Below are positions 54,541 to 63,899 of a stretch of 64,000 nt of DNA, piece by piece. The notes under the pieces were generated by a model. That model had not been told where the DNA came from and ran no database searches. It worked only from the letters and a program-made list of their open reading frames with translations. Every line of letters starts with the position of its first letter. The first letter of the stretch is position 1. This stretch comes from Acinetobacter venetianus RAG-1 = CIP 110063 (lineage in GTDB: Bacteria > Pseudomonadota > Gammaproteobacteria > Pseudomonadales > Moraxellaceae). The position numbers were made by a program, and so were the translations under genes. Location of the stretch: NCBI RefSeq assembly GCF_000368585.1, contig NZ_KB849558.1:724722-788721 (forward strand). The letters are read 5' to 3'.

Positions 54541-54954
54541 TTACAGCGCTGCTTTTATCTTTTCTGCTAACACTTTAATCTTTTCTTGATCACCCATTTG
54601 TGCCGCATGTCGGCCTAATTCATGTACTGAACTTGGAATCAAATGGAAATGTACATGTGGAACTGTTTGACCTGCTGCTGTTCCTGAGAGTTGCATAAGA
54701 ACAATACCTTTTGCATCAAGACCTGTCTCAATCGCTTTCGCAATCTTTTGAACGATCTGAATGGTATAGGCTGCTGCATCGGCAGGTAAGTCCAGCAAGC
54801 TAATCGCTGGGGTTTTTGGAATAACTAAAGCATGACCATCAGCTTGCGGCATGATATCCATAAATGCAAGCACCTGATCATCTTCATAAATTTTGATTGC
54901 AGGTAATTCACCACGAAGGATTCTTGCGAAAATATTTTGGTCATCGTACGCCAT
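54541..54954 (-). CDS. HIT-family (HinT-like) nucleotide hydrolase
   Basis: Small cytoplasmic purine nucleoside phosphoramidase-like protein of 137 residues. It has the histidine triad HVHFHLIP (about residues 98-105), the N-terminal segment NIFARILRGELPAIKIYED, and GHALVIPK. AAGGACT gives a good ribosome site. Substrate and physiological role are not clear from the sequence. It is the last gene before a terminator; the gene upstream has its own hairpin. Confidence 0.9.
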   Translation of the reverse strand: MAYDDQNIFARILRGELPAIKIYEDDQVLAFMDIMPQADGHALVIPKTPAISLLDLPADAAAYTIQIVQKIAKAIETGLDAKGIVLMQLSGTAAGQTVPHVHFHLIPSSVHELGRHAAQMGDQEKIKVLAEKIKAAL

Positions 54955-54984
54955 GATTAGTCCTTTAATAGGGTATAAAACAAT

Positions 54985-55023
54985 TTAGCTTTTCATTTAG
55001 AGATTAATTAAATGAAAAGCTAA
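54985..55023 (-). terminator. Hairpin after the small secreted protein gene
   Basis: TTAGCTTTTCATTT / AAATGAAAAGCTAA, 14-bp arms with an 11-base loop, 9 bp after the stop and followed on the minus strand by ATTGTTTT. Confidence 0.75.
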
Positions 55024-55032
55024 GAGAAAAGA

Positions 55033-55302
55033 TTATTTGCAGTTAAGTTCTTTCTGACGTTCTTTAATTTGATCAAGACGCTGTTGTTCTTTGTCAGAAA
55101 ATTTTGGCTTTGTTGTATGGCAGTTTTCATTGCCATATTTAGCTTTAGCGTCTGCGTCTTTGAAACAGAATCCTTTAGAAGCGTAGATTAAGTTGTAATC
55201 ATCTTGCAACTTTTTACATTCTTGTTCTGGTGTAGCTGCTTGAAGATTAAATCCTGTGAGGGTAATTAATCCAGCACAAACTGCAACCGTAAACTTATTC
55301 AT
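55033..55302 (-). CDS. Small secreted protein, YARHG-like (89 aa)
   Basis: Protein of 89 residues with a signal peptide (about 1-22, LQAA). The mature part has four Cys (QECKK, GFCFKD, ENCHT and the penultimate residue), probably two disulfides. LIYASKGFCFKD resembles the core of the YARHG extracellular domain, but the protein is too short to be sure. It has a clear GAGGAAC ribosome site. Function is unknown. Confidence 0.75.
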   Translation of the reverse strand: MNKFTVAVCAGLITLTGFNLQAATPEQECKKLQDDYNLIYASKGFCFKDADAKAKYGNENCHTTKPKFSDKEQQRLDQIKERQKELNCK

Positions 55303-55527
55303 GAGGTGTTCCTCTAATCAAAAAGGTATAAACCAAAGCTTTATGACAGTATTTTCATATGGTGCTTGGTCGCTACGTATATACCAATATAAGGTTTCTT
55401 AATGAAATTTCAATGAAACTCTATAGTCAGTATGTAATTTTAGTACGGAATTTCCTCTTGAATTAAATTATAAATGTATTGTTTTTAATATCTTAAGTGA
55501 TATCTCCGAATATTACGGTATATTGAT

Positions 55528-56235
55528 TTATTCGCAGTGAGTCACTTCCACCATCCTTGTTGTAGGTGTTTGAACAGGTACTTTTCTTGGAATAAGATCA
55601 AATTGATGTATGGCGAAAGGGCCGTAAGGTCCCATTCTCACATGTGAACAAGGTGCTTGAGTGGGGATTATTTGGTAAGTAGTAACGACAACGGTTTTAG
55701 GTACTAATTTTTTGGAGCAACGCGGTGAGGCATCATGTCTTACAATTGTTCCTGTAGCACATGAATATATGTTTTGTGCTCGCTCAACTCCAGAAGGATA
55801 ACCATTTGCTATAAAATGACCGTCAGCTAAATTTTTTAAAGTTTGGAATTGTAGGTCGGTAAATTGTCCATATTGGCTTAATTGTTTTGCTGCCCAGCAG
55901 TCAGCCTCTAGTTCTTGTTTGCGTGTTCCTCCATGATAGCGTTCCATTTCTCCTAATCTTGAGGTATGTCCTAACTTATGATGTGCGCATTCATGGGCAA
56001 GTGTAAAAATTCGAGAGCTTGTTAGGTTAGCTAATGCTGTAGGATCAATGTGAATAATTGGTCGGCCATAGCTGTCTTTTTCAGCTGTGGCAATTTGTGG
56101 GTTTTGCCCCGTAAAGATTGGTAAGCCACAAAAACTATCATATCCAATAAATACATATTGCTTTGCATACAAATTTTGAAATACAAAAGGCATTAAAATT
56201 AGAGTGAAAAGAAGCAAAAGATTTACTTTCTTCAT
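55528..56235 (-). CDS. Exported zinc-peptidase-like protein
   Basis: Protein of 235 residues with a signal peptide (about 1-24, LYAK). The gluzincin motif HECAHHKLGH (about residue 86) and a downstream EADCWAA (about residue 112) supply the expected zinc ligands and catalytic Glu of an M48-like fold. The rest of the protein is short, Cys-containing and without membrane segments. The substrate is unknown. DNA around it (55303-55527 and 56236-56478) is AT-rich with no other gene I can support. Confidence 0.75.
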   Translation of the reverse strand: MKKVNLLLLFTLILMPFVFQNLYAKQYVFIGYDSFCGLPIFTGQNPQIATAEKDSYGRPIIHIDPTALANLTSSRIFTLAHECAHHKLGHTSRLGEMERYHGGTRKQELEADCWAAKQLSQYGQFTDLQFQTLKNLADGHFIANGYPSGVERAQNIYSCATGTIVRHDASPRCSKKLVPKTVVVTTYQIIPTQAPCSHVRMGPYGPFAIHQFDLIPRKVPVQTPTTRMVEVTHCE

Positions 56236-56478
56236 AATTTTGATCTAGCTAATTGTTTTCATTGTAATTAATTCTACTGCCTTATTAGGTATTCAATAAG
56301 GTTGATTATCGGAAAGTTTGAGTAAGTAGGAAAGTGAAGATCAATAAAATGTGTTTTAAAATTTTGTATTAAGCGTAATGGATATGAACTAAAAGCAAGT
56401 GCAATATTCTGTTTGAGTATTGCACCTGTGCTAATTAAAAGTTTATCTAAATCAAAAGAATTGAAAGCAGATGCAGCT

Positions 56479-57351
56479 TTATTTAAGCGTAATTTTGCTC
56501 CATGATTCATACATTTTGACAGCTGAAGAGAAGTCGCTATTTGGCTCTGAAGTTAGATTCGCAGCTTGAATTAAACTTTGTGTTAGAGAAAGAATCGGGG
56601 CAGGAAGCTTAGCATCATGCACCAAATCTAAAGCAATACCTGTATCTTTAGCCAATAATGGTAGAGCAAAGGTCACTGGAAATTCACGGCTGAGTACGCG
56701 TTGTGGAAAAATGGTTTCCGTGACCATACTTTTACCACTAGACGCATTTATACAATTTAACGCTGCATCAAGGTTAACACCATGCGCTTTTAATGTACTA
56801 AAGCCTTCTGCAACAGACCATAAGTTAACTGCAAGCAGCATATTATTGATCGCTTTAACTGCAAATCCAGCACCAGACTCGCCAACATGCTGAATGAGTT
56901 TACCAACAGCCGCCATCGCCGGATAAGCACGTTCAAATGCTTGTACATCGCCACCGACCATGACAGTGAGTGTTGCATTCTCTGCACCAATGGTTTGACC
57001 ACTCACAGGCGCATCTAAGAAGTCCACACCTTGAGATTTTAGCTTTTCTGTCAAGCGTCGAGCGGAGTCAGGTACGCCGCTTGTACAGTCAATCCAAATC
57101 GAACCAGCTTTCAATTGCACTGTATCGATTAATGCTTCAACATCATCACTTGTTGGTAAGCATGAAAAAATGATGTCAGCCTGTACTGCTCGTGCAAGTT
57201 CGACAGCAGTTGTTCCATATTCTGTTGCATGTTGTTCTGCTTTACTAAAGTTTCGATTCCAAACAAAAACCTTTTCGAAATACTTTGGTAAATGAGCTGC
57301 CATGCGATAGCCCATAGCGCCTAAACCGATAAATGCAACAGATTGAGTCAT
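56479..57351 (-). CDS. NAD(P)-dependent beta-hydroxyacid dehydrogenase
   Basis: 3-hydroxyisobutyrate/tartronate-semialdehyde-reductase-like enzyme of 290 residues. The Rossmann motif is FIGLGAMGYRMA at the N-terminus, the substrate segment DAPVSGQTIGAENATLTVMVGG, and the catalytic Lys in GFAVKAINNMLLA (about residue 171). The Asn and Lys are conserved, so it should be active; the exact substrate is unknown. The ribosome site is AGGTAAAC. It lies 9 bp after the alpha/beta hydrolase gene, so the two are cotranscribed. Confidence 0.88.
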   Translation of the reverse strand: MTQSVAFIGLGAMGYRMAAHLPKYFEKVFVWNRNFSKAEQHATEYGTTAVELARAVQADIIFSCLPTSDDVEALIDTVQLKAGSIWIDCTSGVPDSARRLTEKLKSQGVDFLDAPVSGQTIGAENATLTVMVGGDVQAFERAYPAMAAVGKLIQHVGESGAGFAVKAINNMLLAVNLWSVAEGFSTLKAHGVNLDAALNCINASSGKSMVTETIFPQRVLSREFPVTFALPLLAKDTGIALDLVHDAKLPAPILSLTQSLIQAANLTSEPNSDFSSAVKMYESWSKITLK

Positions 57352-57360
57352 AGTTTACCT

Positions 57361-58458
57361 TTATATTGGAGTTGATCGTTCTGCTAACCAGTCAGTCAGT
57401 GTTGGCCAGAACTCGATTGAACTTTTTTGACTAGACATTAAACCTAAGTGTCCGCCAGGTATAAGAGTAAACGTGACATCTCGGCTACTTGTCAACTGAG
57501 TTAATGGAAATGCAGCATCTGCTGTAACCATTTGATCACCTTTACCTGCACCCACAAATAAAGAACAATTGATATCTTTTAGCTCAATGGTTTTATTCTT
57601 TAAGGTGATCGCGCCGTTTTTCAGCGGGTTCTGCATCCAGACATTAAATAGCATGTCTTGATTAATACCCCCAGGATAATCAATCATATTGTTTAAGAAA
57701 TGACTGAGTGTTGCGTCTTCTTGTACTAATTTTAAATTATCTAAGTTCTTTAAAAGTTGAATGTTGCCATCCAGCCATCCTTTAGGGTCTAGTAATTTAA
57801 ATCCTAATGAGTTTAAGAAACCCGGGGAATGAATCATCAACTTTGGTAAGCGATTATAAATATAATCTTTAACAGTTGGATTGCGAGAGGTAACGTAGGC
57901 AAGCGTTTTGTATAGTTTGCCAATATAGCCAGACGCATAGCTATCAATCGGGCTGCCCAAAACAATCAGGTTTTTAACAGCATTTGGTTGATGACGAGCC
58001 GTATATAAAGTCACAAAGATGCCTGCCATACTCCAGCCGTGTAGAGATATTTTTTGTGATTTAGAATGTTGTTGAATGGCTTCTATACAGCGTGGAATAA
58101 ATTTATCAATAAAAGACAGAAAGTTAATTTGATAATTTTTGTAGGTCAATTTGCCCCAATCAATAAGATAAACGTCATAACCACTTTCTTGGAAGTGTTT
58201 AACTAAAGAGCGATACGGATATAAGTCGTAGATATCCATATTGATTGCAAGCGGTGCTACGAAAACCAAAGGCTCTTTATAGCGTTTATTCTCAGAAGCA
58301 TAAAAACGAACACGAGTTTGTTTAAACTGAGCAATCACTTGGTATGGTGTTGATTGTGACAATACGAGTTTGTCCGATTCAAAAACACGCATCGCGAGAT
58401 GTTTAAAATTTATTTTTTGCTGTTCCACAAGCGATTTCATCTTTAATAGTCTCATCAT
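57361..58458 (-). CDS. Alpha/beta hydrolase, PhaC-like
   Basis: Protein of 365 residues. The fold resembles polyhydroxyalkanoate synthases (PLVFVAPLAINMDIYDL, then DVYLIDWGKLTYKNY), but the nucleophile elbow is GWSMAG with Ser rather than the synthase Cys. The other triad members would be an Asp near AGKGDQMV and His in GGHLGLM. It is therefore more likely an esterase or depolymerase-like hydrolase than a polymer synthase. It is divergent from metZ and the first gene of a pair with the dehydrogenase. Confidence 0.78.
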   Translation of the reverse strand: MMRLLKMKSLVEQQKINFKHLAMRVFESDKLVLSQSTPYQVIAQFKQTRVRFYASENKRYKEPLVFVAPLAINMDIYDLYPYRSLVKHFQESGYDVYLIDWGKLTYKNYQINFLSFIDKFIPRCIEAIQQHSKSQKISLHGWSMAGIFVTLYTARHQPNAVKNLIVLGSPIDSYASGYIGKLYKTLAYVTSRNPTVKDYIYNRLPKLMIHSPGFLNSLGFKLLDPKGWLDGNIQLLKNLDNLKLVQEDATLSHFLNNMIDYPGGINQDMLFNVWMQNPLKNGAITLKNKTIELKDINCSLFVGAGKGDQMVTADAAFPLTQLTSSRDVTFTLIPGGHLGLMSSQKSSIEFWPTLTDWLAERSTPI

Positions 58459-58575
58459 GAGTCAAGATTGCACGAAGTCTAAGCGATAATTATATCTTAT
58501 GCCTTGACCTTAAATACCTTAGGCGCTCAAAATGTTGGCATATTCGACCACGATGATCATAAGGCATACAAAACG

Positions 58576-59763
58576 ATGAATCCAAGCGATGATTTAGAAT
58601 ATCAACTAGATACTCTTGCAATTCGTACGGGACATGACCGTACTTTTGAGGGTGAGCATAGTGAACCAATTTTTTTAACATCATCTTTTGTTTGTGAAAG
58701 TGCTGCTGATGCTGCTGCTAAGTTTTCTGGACAAGTTGCTGGTAATACTTACTCTCGCTATACCAACCCTACAGTTCAGGCTTTTGAAAAGCGCCTAGCG
58801 GTATTGGATGGGGCGGAACGTGCGGTTGCAACCAGTTCTGGTATGGCGGCTGTGCATGCAATGTGTATGGCTTACTTAAAAGCTGGCGACCATGTGATCT
58901 GTTCTCGTGCTGTGTTTGGTTCAATCATCGCTTTATTTGAAAAATACGTTGCTAAGTTTGCTGTAGAAGTCACTTTCGTTGATTTAGATGATCTTGATGG
59001 CTGGAAAAATGCGATCCGCCCAAATACGCGCATTCTTTTTATTGAAACACCATCAAATCCTTTGGCTCAAGTAGGTGATATGCAAGCGATTGCGGATATT
59101 GCTCACGCACATGGCGCTTTATTTGCTGTAGATAACTGTTTCTGTACACCTGCTTTACAGCAACCGATTAAATTTGGTGCTGACTTGGTATTGTACTCTG
59201 CGACTAAATATATTGATGGTCAAGGTCGTGCCTTAGGTGGTGCCGTTGTTGGTAAACATGATTTACTTGAAGAAGTGAATGGCGTTATCCGTACTTTGGG
59301 TAATTCAATGAGCCCATTCAATGCTTGGATTTTCTTGAAAGGCTTAGAAACCCTCAGCCTACGTATGAAAGCGCATTGTGAAAGTGCTCAAAAGCTTGCA
59401 GAATGGCTTGCTCAGCATGAAAAAGTTGAGAAAGTATATTACGCTGGCTTACCAAATCATCCGGGACATGAACTTGCTAAAAAACAGCAGAAAGGTTTCG
59501 GTGGTGTTGTATCCTTCGTGGTAAAGAATGCGCGTGAAGGTGCTTGGACAGTGATTGATAATACTCGTTTCTTGTCAATTACAAGTAATTTGGGTGATGT
59601 GAAGTCAACGATTACTCATCCAGCAACAACCTCGCATGGTAGAATGTCCGCAGAAGCCAAGCAAGCAGCAGGAATCGAAGAAGGATTGATTCGTGTGTCT
59701 GTTGGTTTAGAAGATATTAATGATATTATTCGCGACTTATCACGCGGTCTAGATTTAGTTTAA
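58576..59763 (+). CDS. metZ: MetZ O-succinylhomoserine sulfhydrylase
   Basis: PLP enzyme that makes homocysteine directly from O-succinylhomoserine and sulfide. It has 395 residues. Cys/Met-metabolism motifs include TSSFVCESAADAAAKF, GNTYSRYTNPT, the PLP lysine in YSATKYIDGQGR (about residue 210) and SLGDVKS-like TSNLGDVKSTITHPATTSH. The ATG at 58576 is used; the longer frame begins with TTG. The gene is followed 12 bp later by ybaB. Confidence 0.92.
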   Translation: MNPSDDLEYQLDTLAIRTGHDRTFEGEHSEPIFLTSSFVCESAADAAAKFSGQVAGNTYSRYTNPTVQAFEKRLAVLDGAERAVATSSGMAAVHAMCMAYLKAGDHVICSRAVFGSIIALFEKYVAKFAVEVTFVDLDDLDGWKNAIRPNTRILFIETPSNPLAQVGDMQAIADIAHAHGALFAVDNCFCTPALQQPIKFGADLVLYSATKYIDGQGRALGGAVVGKHDLLEEVNGVIRTLGNSMSPFNAWIFLKGLETLSLRMKAHCESAQKLAEWLAQHEKVEKVYYAGLPNHPGHELAKKQQKGFGGVVSFVVKNAREGAWTVIDNTRFLSITSNLGDVKSTITHPATTSHGRMSAEAKQAAGIEEGLIRVSVGLEDINDIIRDLSRGLDLV

Positions 59764-59775
59764 CGAGAGAGACTT

Positions 59776-60105
59776 ATGAATATTAATATGCTCATGCAGC
59801 AAGCTCAGCGCATGCAAAAAGATATGGAATCAAACCTTAAAAAAGCCAAAGAAGAGCTTGCGAATACAGAAGTTCATGCTGAAGCTGGCGGTGGTTTGGT
59901 TAAAGTCACCATGACTTGCCGTAATGTCGTTAAGCGTATTGAAATTAGCCCAGACTTATTACAAGACGAAGCGGACATGATTGAAGATTTAATTGCAGCG
60001 GCGATGAATGATGCTGCACGTCAAGCTGAAGCAATTTCTGAAGAGAAGTTACAAGGTGCAAATTCTGGTATGGGCTTACCACCGGGTTTATCTGGTTTAT
60101 TCTAA
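59776..60105 (+). CDS. ybaB: YbaB/EbfC nucleoid-associated protein
   Basis: Small DNA-binding protein of 109 residues that coats the nucleoid as a dimer. Family pattern: [19 protein letters not shown] at the N-terminus, then [25 protein letters not shown]. It has a strong AGAGAG ribosome site. It lies just before recR, the widespread ybaB-recR pair. Confidence 0.94.
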   Translation: MNINMLMQQAQRMQKDMESNLKKAKEELANTEVHAEAGGGLVKVTMTCRNVVKRIEISPDLLQDEADMIEDLIAAAMNDAARQAEAISEEKLQGANSGMGLPPGLSGLF

Positions 60106-60135
60106 TTCATCATTTTTTAATTTTTAAATCCCCCT

Positions 60136-60162
60136 AAATCCCTCTTGAATCAAGAGGGATTT
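60136..60162. repeat. 27-bp palindrome between ybaB and recR
   Basis: AAATCCCTCTTGA and TCAAGAGGGATTT pair perfectly around a single base. It lies in a C-rich then G-rich gap (CCCCCT upstream, GCGGGG downstream). No T run follows, so it is not a classic terminator. Similar C-rich palindromes recur between Acinetobacter genes as far as I remember. Confidence 0.8.
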
Positions 60163-60197
60163 ACAACTGCGGGGAGAATTTACCGAGTAATCTAATT

Positions 60198-60794
60198 GTG
60201 TTTAGTGAACGATTTGAACAATTAGTTCAAGCATTACGTATTTTACCGAGTGTTGGCCCAAAATCAGCACAGCGTATGGCTTTGCATTTACTGATGAAAA
60301 ATCGTGAAGGTGCTTTTGCTTTGTCACATGCTTTGCATGAAGCATCGAGTCATATCCATGAGTGCCGTATTTGTCATTCTCTAACTGAGAATGAGATTTG
60401 TGATATCTGTGCTTCTGTTGAGCGTGATGAACAATTACTTTGTGTGGTTGAATCTCCAGCAGATGTTATGGCAATCGAGCAAAGTGGTAGTTTTCGTGGA
60501 AAATATCATGTGTTAGGTGGGCATTTATCACCTTTAGATGGTATTGGTCCTGAAGAAATTGGTATTCCATATTTAATTCAGCGTCTAAGCGAAGGAACGA
60601 TTGAAGAAGTCATTCTTGCAACAAATGCGACTGTTGAAGGTCAAGCGACTGCACATTATTTGGTTGAAGCAACCAAGCATTTACCGATTCATATGACTCG
60701 AATTGCACAAGGCGTACCACAAGGTGGTGAATTGGAATATGTGGACAGCCATACCTTGAGTCAGGCGGTTCATAACCGCATGCGTATGAAATAA
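60198..60794 (+). CDS. recR: RecR recombination mediator
   Basis: Recombinational repair protein that works with RecO, and RecF where present, to load RecA. It has 198 residues, the normal length. It shows a helix-hairpin-helix (LPSVGPKSAQRMALHLL), a four-Cys zinc finger (CRICHSLTENEICDIC, about 54-69) and a Toprim domain (CVVESPADVMAIE, then GHLSPLDGIGPE). The start is GTG at 60198. The palindrome lies between it and ybaB. Confidence 0.95.
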   Translation: MFSERFEQLVQALRILPSVGPKSAQRMALHLLMKNREGAFALSHALHEASSHIHECRICHSLTENEICDICASVERDEQLLCVVESPADVMAIEQSGSFRGKYHVLGGHLSPLDGIGPEEIGIPYLIQRLSEGTIEEVILATNATVEGQATAHYLVEATKHLPIHMTRIAQGVPQGGELEYVDSHTLSQAVHNRMRMK

Positions 60795-60923
60795 TACTTT
60801 TGTCGGATATTTTTATTTATTTACATTAAATTCATGCTGTTAATTTAAACAAATAATTAAATTTTACATTTTGTCTTACATTATCGTAGATATATTTACT
60901 TTAAAATATGGCACTATTGGCGA

Positions 60924-60946
60924 GCGAAAAGGACTTTCGCTTTTGT
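60924..60946 (+). terminator. Possible terminator in the recR-rnd gap
   Basis: GCGAAA / TTTCGC with a 5-base loop, then TTTTGTT. The stem is short, so confidence is moderate. It is 130 bp past recR and could equally be part of a leader for rnd. Confidence 0.5.
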
Positions 60947-60969
60947 TAAATGGATTTAGGAGTACTTTT

Positions 60970-60996
60970 ATGTTTTGCATGTGGAATACTGATTAA
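60970..60996 (+). CDS. Possible 8-codon leader ORF upstream of rnd
   Basis: ATG TTT TGC ATG TGG AAT ACT GAT TAA encodes MFCMWNTD. It has an ideal AGGAG ribosome site seven bases upstream and is followed by eight T. It lies 90 bp before rnd. A second hairpin (GCAATAACTG / CAGTTTTATTGC, 61025-61054) sits between the two. The layout resembles a translated leader, but so short a frame may be chance. Confidence 0.35.
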   Translation: MFCMWNTD

Positions 60997-61086
60997 ATTT
61001 TTTTTGCATTTGATCTTGTGTTGAGCAATAACTGCAATTCTACAGTTTTATTGCGAGTAGTTCTTTTATTTTTTACTTGAGCAAAT

Positions 61087-62229
61087 ATGTTTCAGTTTAT
61101 CCAGCAGCAAAAAGATTTAGCTGTTCTCCTCACTCAGATGGAACAATGTTCCACATATGCACTTGATACCGAGTTTATTAAGGTTGATACCCTTTACCCA
61201 AAATTAGGGGTATGTCAGATTAATTTGAATGGTCAGGTTGTATTGTTAGATGGAACATCTTTAGACCTCGAGCATTTCTGGCAAAAATTATTTGCTGCTC
61301 AACAAAATATTTTCCATGCATGTGGCGAAGATATTGATTTGATTTATCATTATGCAGATCAAAAGCCGCTCAAAAATGTATTTGATACTCAAGTTGCCAT
61401 GGCATTTCTTGGGCATGGTTTACAGGTAAGTTATCAGAATGCACTTAAAACATATTTAAATATAGATATTGAAAAAGATCAAACGCGTTCAGATTGGCTA
61501 GCTCGCCCATTGAGCCAAGAGCAAATGAGTTATGCCGCGAATGATGTTTTATATTTGGTAAAACTTGCTGATGCCGTTAAAAATGATCTGCAAACAAAAG
61601 GTTTATATCAGTATGTCTTGGAAGATTGCCAAAATTTAACTAAAGATATCGCGATGGAAACACCACTTCCTGAGCTATATACAGATATTGGAAATTATCG
61701 CCACTCTCGCCGTGAGTTAATGCAGCTACAACAACTGAGTATCTGGCGTGAACAAATTACAAAAGCATTAAATCAACCGCGTAGTTTTATTCTCAGAAAT
61801 TCAACTATGATTGATTTGGTTGAAAAGAACCCTCGCAATAACTTCCAACTTGCTCAAGTGAAAGATATTCGCCCGAATGTTGTGCGTGAGCATGGTAAAA
61901 TGATTCTAGATCTACTCAAGTTTTTACCCCCTGAAGCTGAGTGGCCATTAAGAATAGCGCGCCCTGTGAAAAGCAATTCAAAAGAAATTGCGCCAAAAAT
62001 TGATGCATTGATAGAGCAGATAGTTGCTCAAACATCTATTCCTAAAGAAGTGTTGCTACGTAAGAAGTGGTTGAATGCAATTTATGAACACGTTGTGTTT
62101 CATTTAGATGAGCAAGACCTACCACCTTATTTACTGGGTTGGCGATACGATATTTTAACCAAACCAATGATCGAATTACTTCAGCAAGACATTGATTATC
62201 TAGCTACGCAAATGAAGGTTTCTAGGTAG
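61087..62229 (+). CDS. rnd: Ribonuclease D
   Basis: 3'-5' exoribonuclease that trims tRNA and other stable RNA 3' ends. It has 380 residues. DEDD exonuclease motifs are the DTE of YALDTEFIKVDTLYPKLG, ACGEDIDLIYHY, and the third motif with MSYAANDVLYLVKLAD. HRDC-type helices follow (RELMQLQQLSIWREQ, from about 210). The ribosome site before ATG 61087 is poor. It is monocistronic with a terminator directly after. Confidence 0.94.
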   Translation: MFQFIQQQKDLAVLLTQMEQCSTYALDTEFIKVDTLYPKLGVCQINLNGQVVLLDGTSLDLEHFWQKLFAAQQNIFHACGEDIDLIYHYADQKPLKNVFDTQVAMAFLGHGLQVSYQNALKTYLNIDIEKDQTRSDWLARPLSQEQMSYAANDVLYLVKLADAVKNDLQTKGLYQYVLEDCQNLTKDIAMETPLPELYTDIGNYRHSRRELMQLQQLSIWREQITKALNQPRSFILRNSTMIDLVEKNPRNNFQLAQVKDIRPNVVREHGKMILDLLKFLPPEAEWPLRIARPVKSNSKEIAPKIDALIEQIVAQTSIPKEVLLRKKWLNAIYEHVVFHLDEQDLPPYLLGWRYDILTKPMIELLQQDIDYLATQMKVSR

Positions 62230-62232
62230 TAT

Positions 62233-62264
62233 AAAAAAGAGCTAATTAACTAGCTCTTTTTTTT
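62233..62264. terminator. Bidirectional terminator between rnd and the methyltransferase
   Basis: AAAAAAGAGCTA / TAGCTCTTTTTT with a 6-base loop, followed by further T. The stop codon of the minus-strand gene lies in the loop. Confidence 0.92.
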
Positions 62265-62983
62265 GCTTTAATAATCAGCATCATTGGGCGCCTTAGCTCA
62301 TTTTGCCAACCCATTTGCTCAACCATTTCTTTTGGTGGTGTTGGTTCAATGAGTGCAGTGATCTCAAATCCCGCTTTTAATAATCCTGTAATATGTGTCT
62401 CAATAGTTCTGTGATATTTCACGACATCAGCACCGAGGAAGTGAGTATTTCGCTGACCTTCTTCGAAGTAATGATCTACTGGCCAATGTAAAGCTGCGCT
62501 TTCAGCATCATAGAACCAATCTTGTTGAGCACGTGCTGTAAATATAGGATGCTCAACCGAGTAGTAAAACTCTCCTAATGGCTTCAATAGATCGGCAGCT
62601 TTTTGAAATACCGCATCGATATCTTGAATATAATGAAGTGCTAATGAGCTGATAATTGTATCAAATGATGCTGTATCTGCTTGGAATGTTTCAATTGCTG
62701 TTTGCTGGTAGGTGACACGATCTGATGTAGTGATTCGTTTAGCTTTTTCTAGCATCTTTGCAGAGAGATCTATACCAATCACGGATAAGGCACCTTGTTC
62801 TGCCGCATATTGACAATGCCAACCGTAACCACAGCCTAAATCAAGCACACGCTTATCTTTCAAATTAGGCATATGTGTTTGAAATGTGCTCCATTCGCCA
62901 GCCGCTTTTAAACCTTCTACAGAACGGGGCATTTTTGCATATTCAGTGAAGAAGTTTGGATCGTCGTATTTATTTTGCTGCAT
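62246..62983 (-). CDS. Class I SAM-dependent methyltransferase
   Basis: Protein of 245 residues with the methyltransferase motif I VLDLGCGYGWHCQYAAEQG (about 45-63), motif II GIDLSAKMLEKAK, and motif IV-like FDTIISSLALHYIQD. It resembles the UbiE/Methyltransf_11 small-molecule group. The substrate is unknown and no neighbour suggests one. It is a single gene on the minus strand. Confidence 0.88.
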   Translation of the reverse strand: MQQNKYDDPNFFTEYAKMPRSVEGLKAAGEWSTFQTHMPNLKDKRVLDLGCGYGWHCQYAAEQGALSVIGIDLSAKMLEKAKRITTSDRVTYQQTAIETFQADTASFDTIISSLALHYIQDIDAVFQKAADLLKPLGEFYYSVEHPIFTARAQQDWFYDAESAALHWPVDHYFEEGQRNTHFLGADVVKYHRTIETHITGLLKAGFEITALIEPTPPKEMVEQMGWQNELRRPMMLIIKAKKRAS

Positions 62984-63179
62984 ATCAGAGATTCAAATTA
63001 AAATCGCTTGATAATTATCACATTTGTCATAAAAGAGCGTTGTATGCTTTTGTTTTCACTTTATAGGCTACGTTTTCTCTATAGAGGAGAAAAAGGCGAC
63101 TAAAGCGTTAACAATCCTTAATGTATCCATTTTTATTTTGATGTATGCTGTCTTTGATTGTTAATAGATGTGAGTAAAC

Positions 63180-63485
63180 ATGCACTGCGATATTTATAGA
63201 TCGAGCAAAAAAGATGAAATGTATATGTATATTGCTCGTCCAAACTATCCTGATGACAAAGAACAGGAAAACCCATTTGAAATTATTCCTGAGACTGTCT
63301 TAACCGCATTTGGTAAAGCGACTTTTGTCATGCATTTGGAACTCCATACAGAACGTAAGCTTGCTCGTGTAAATGTCCTACATGTTTTGGACTCTTTACA
63401 AACGAAAGGCTTTTTCATTCAAATGCCGCCTGAAGGGTTGATTAATCCAAATGCGGTAGAACCAGAGGGTCTGCGTGGTGCTTGA
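63180..63485 (+). CDS. ycgL: YcgL-family protein
   Basis: Protein of 101 residues of the gammaproteobacterial YcgL family (DUF709). The pattern [31 protein letters not shown] and GFFIQMPP matches the E. coli protein segment by segment. Molecular function is unknown. It overlaps the next gene by about 11 bases and lies one gene away from rnd, a common neighbourhood. Confidence 0.9.
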   Translation: MHCDIYRSSKKDEMYMYIARPNYPDDKEQENPFEIIPETVLTAFGKATFVMHLELHTERKLARVNVLHVLDSLQTKGFFIQMPPEGLINPNAVEPEGLRGA

Positions 63486-63864
63486 GACATTAACAGCAAT
63501 ATGGTCGCATATTCTTTCAGTACTGGATCAGTTTCCTGAAGAAAACGTTGCGATCATTGTTTATGTGACAGGAACACTCATCGCATTGTGGTGCTGGTAT
63601 CGTTTGATGACACGTCTTCCAAATCCTATTGGTGGGGTTTTATGGATTATTGTGTTTGCGATTTTAGTTACCCCAACGGTTTCTGAAGGTCCAAATTCAG
63701 AGTTGGCTCCTGCGATTTTTGGATTGCTGTTTGGCGTGTTAACCAAAGAACAGTCACTTATTTGGGCAAATGCATCATTGATTCTATTTGTAATCGGTGT
63801 TGGGTTGCTCATTGGTTTCTGTTGGTCAAAATACACGATCAATAAAACTGCAAGTACAGTTTAG
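63475..63864 (+). CDS. Small membrane protein of unknown function (129 aa)
   Basis: Protein of 129 residues with about four hydrophobic segments (residues 28-44, 52-68, 78-92, 98-118) and a cytoplasmic-looking tail. I do not recognise a family. Start is GTG at 63475 or 63478, both inside the end of ycgL with GAGGGT upstream, which suggests translational coupling. It ends 35 bp before the AAA ATPase gene. Confidence 0.75.
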   Translation: MVLETLTAIWSHILSVLDQFPEENVAIIVYVTGTLIALWCWYRLMTRLPNPIGGVLWIIVFAILVTPTVSEGPNSELAPAIFGLLFGVLTKEQSLIWANASLILFVIGVGLLIGFCWSKYTINKTASTV

Positions 63865-63899
63865 ATACAAAGTTAAATATAGAAAAATAAGGTTTTTAA

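Noticed and set aside
56274..56510. A 78-residue minus-strand open frame after the beta-hydroxyacid dehydrogenase gene
   Set aside because: It overlaps the end of the dehydrogenase gene by 32 bases in another frame, has no ribosome site of note and no recognisable domain; the surrounding DNA is AT-rich, so chance is likely.
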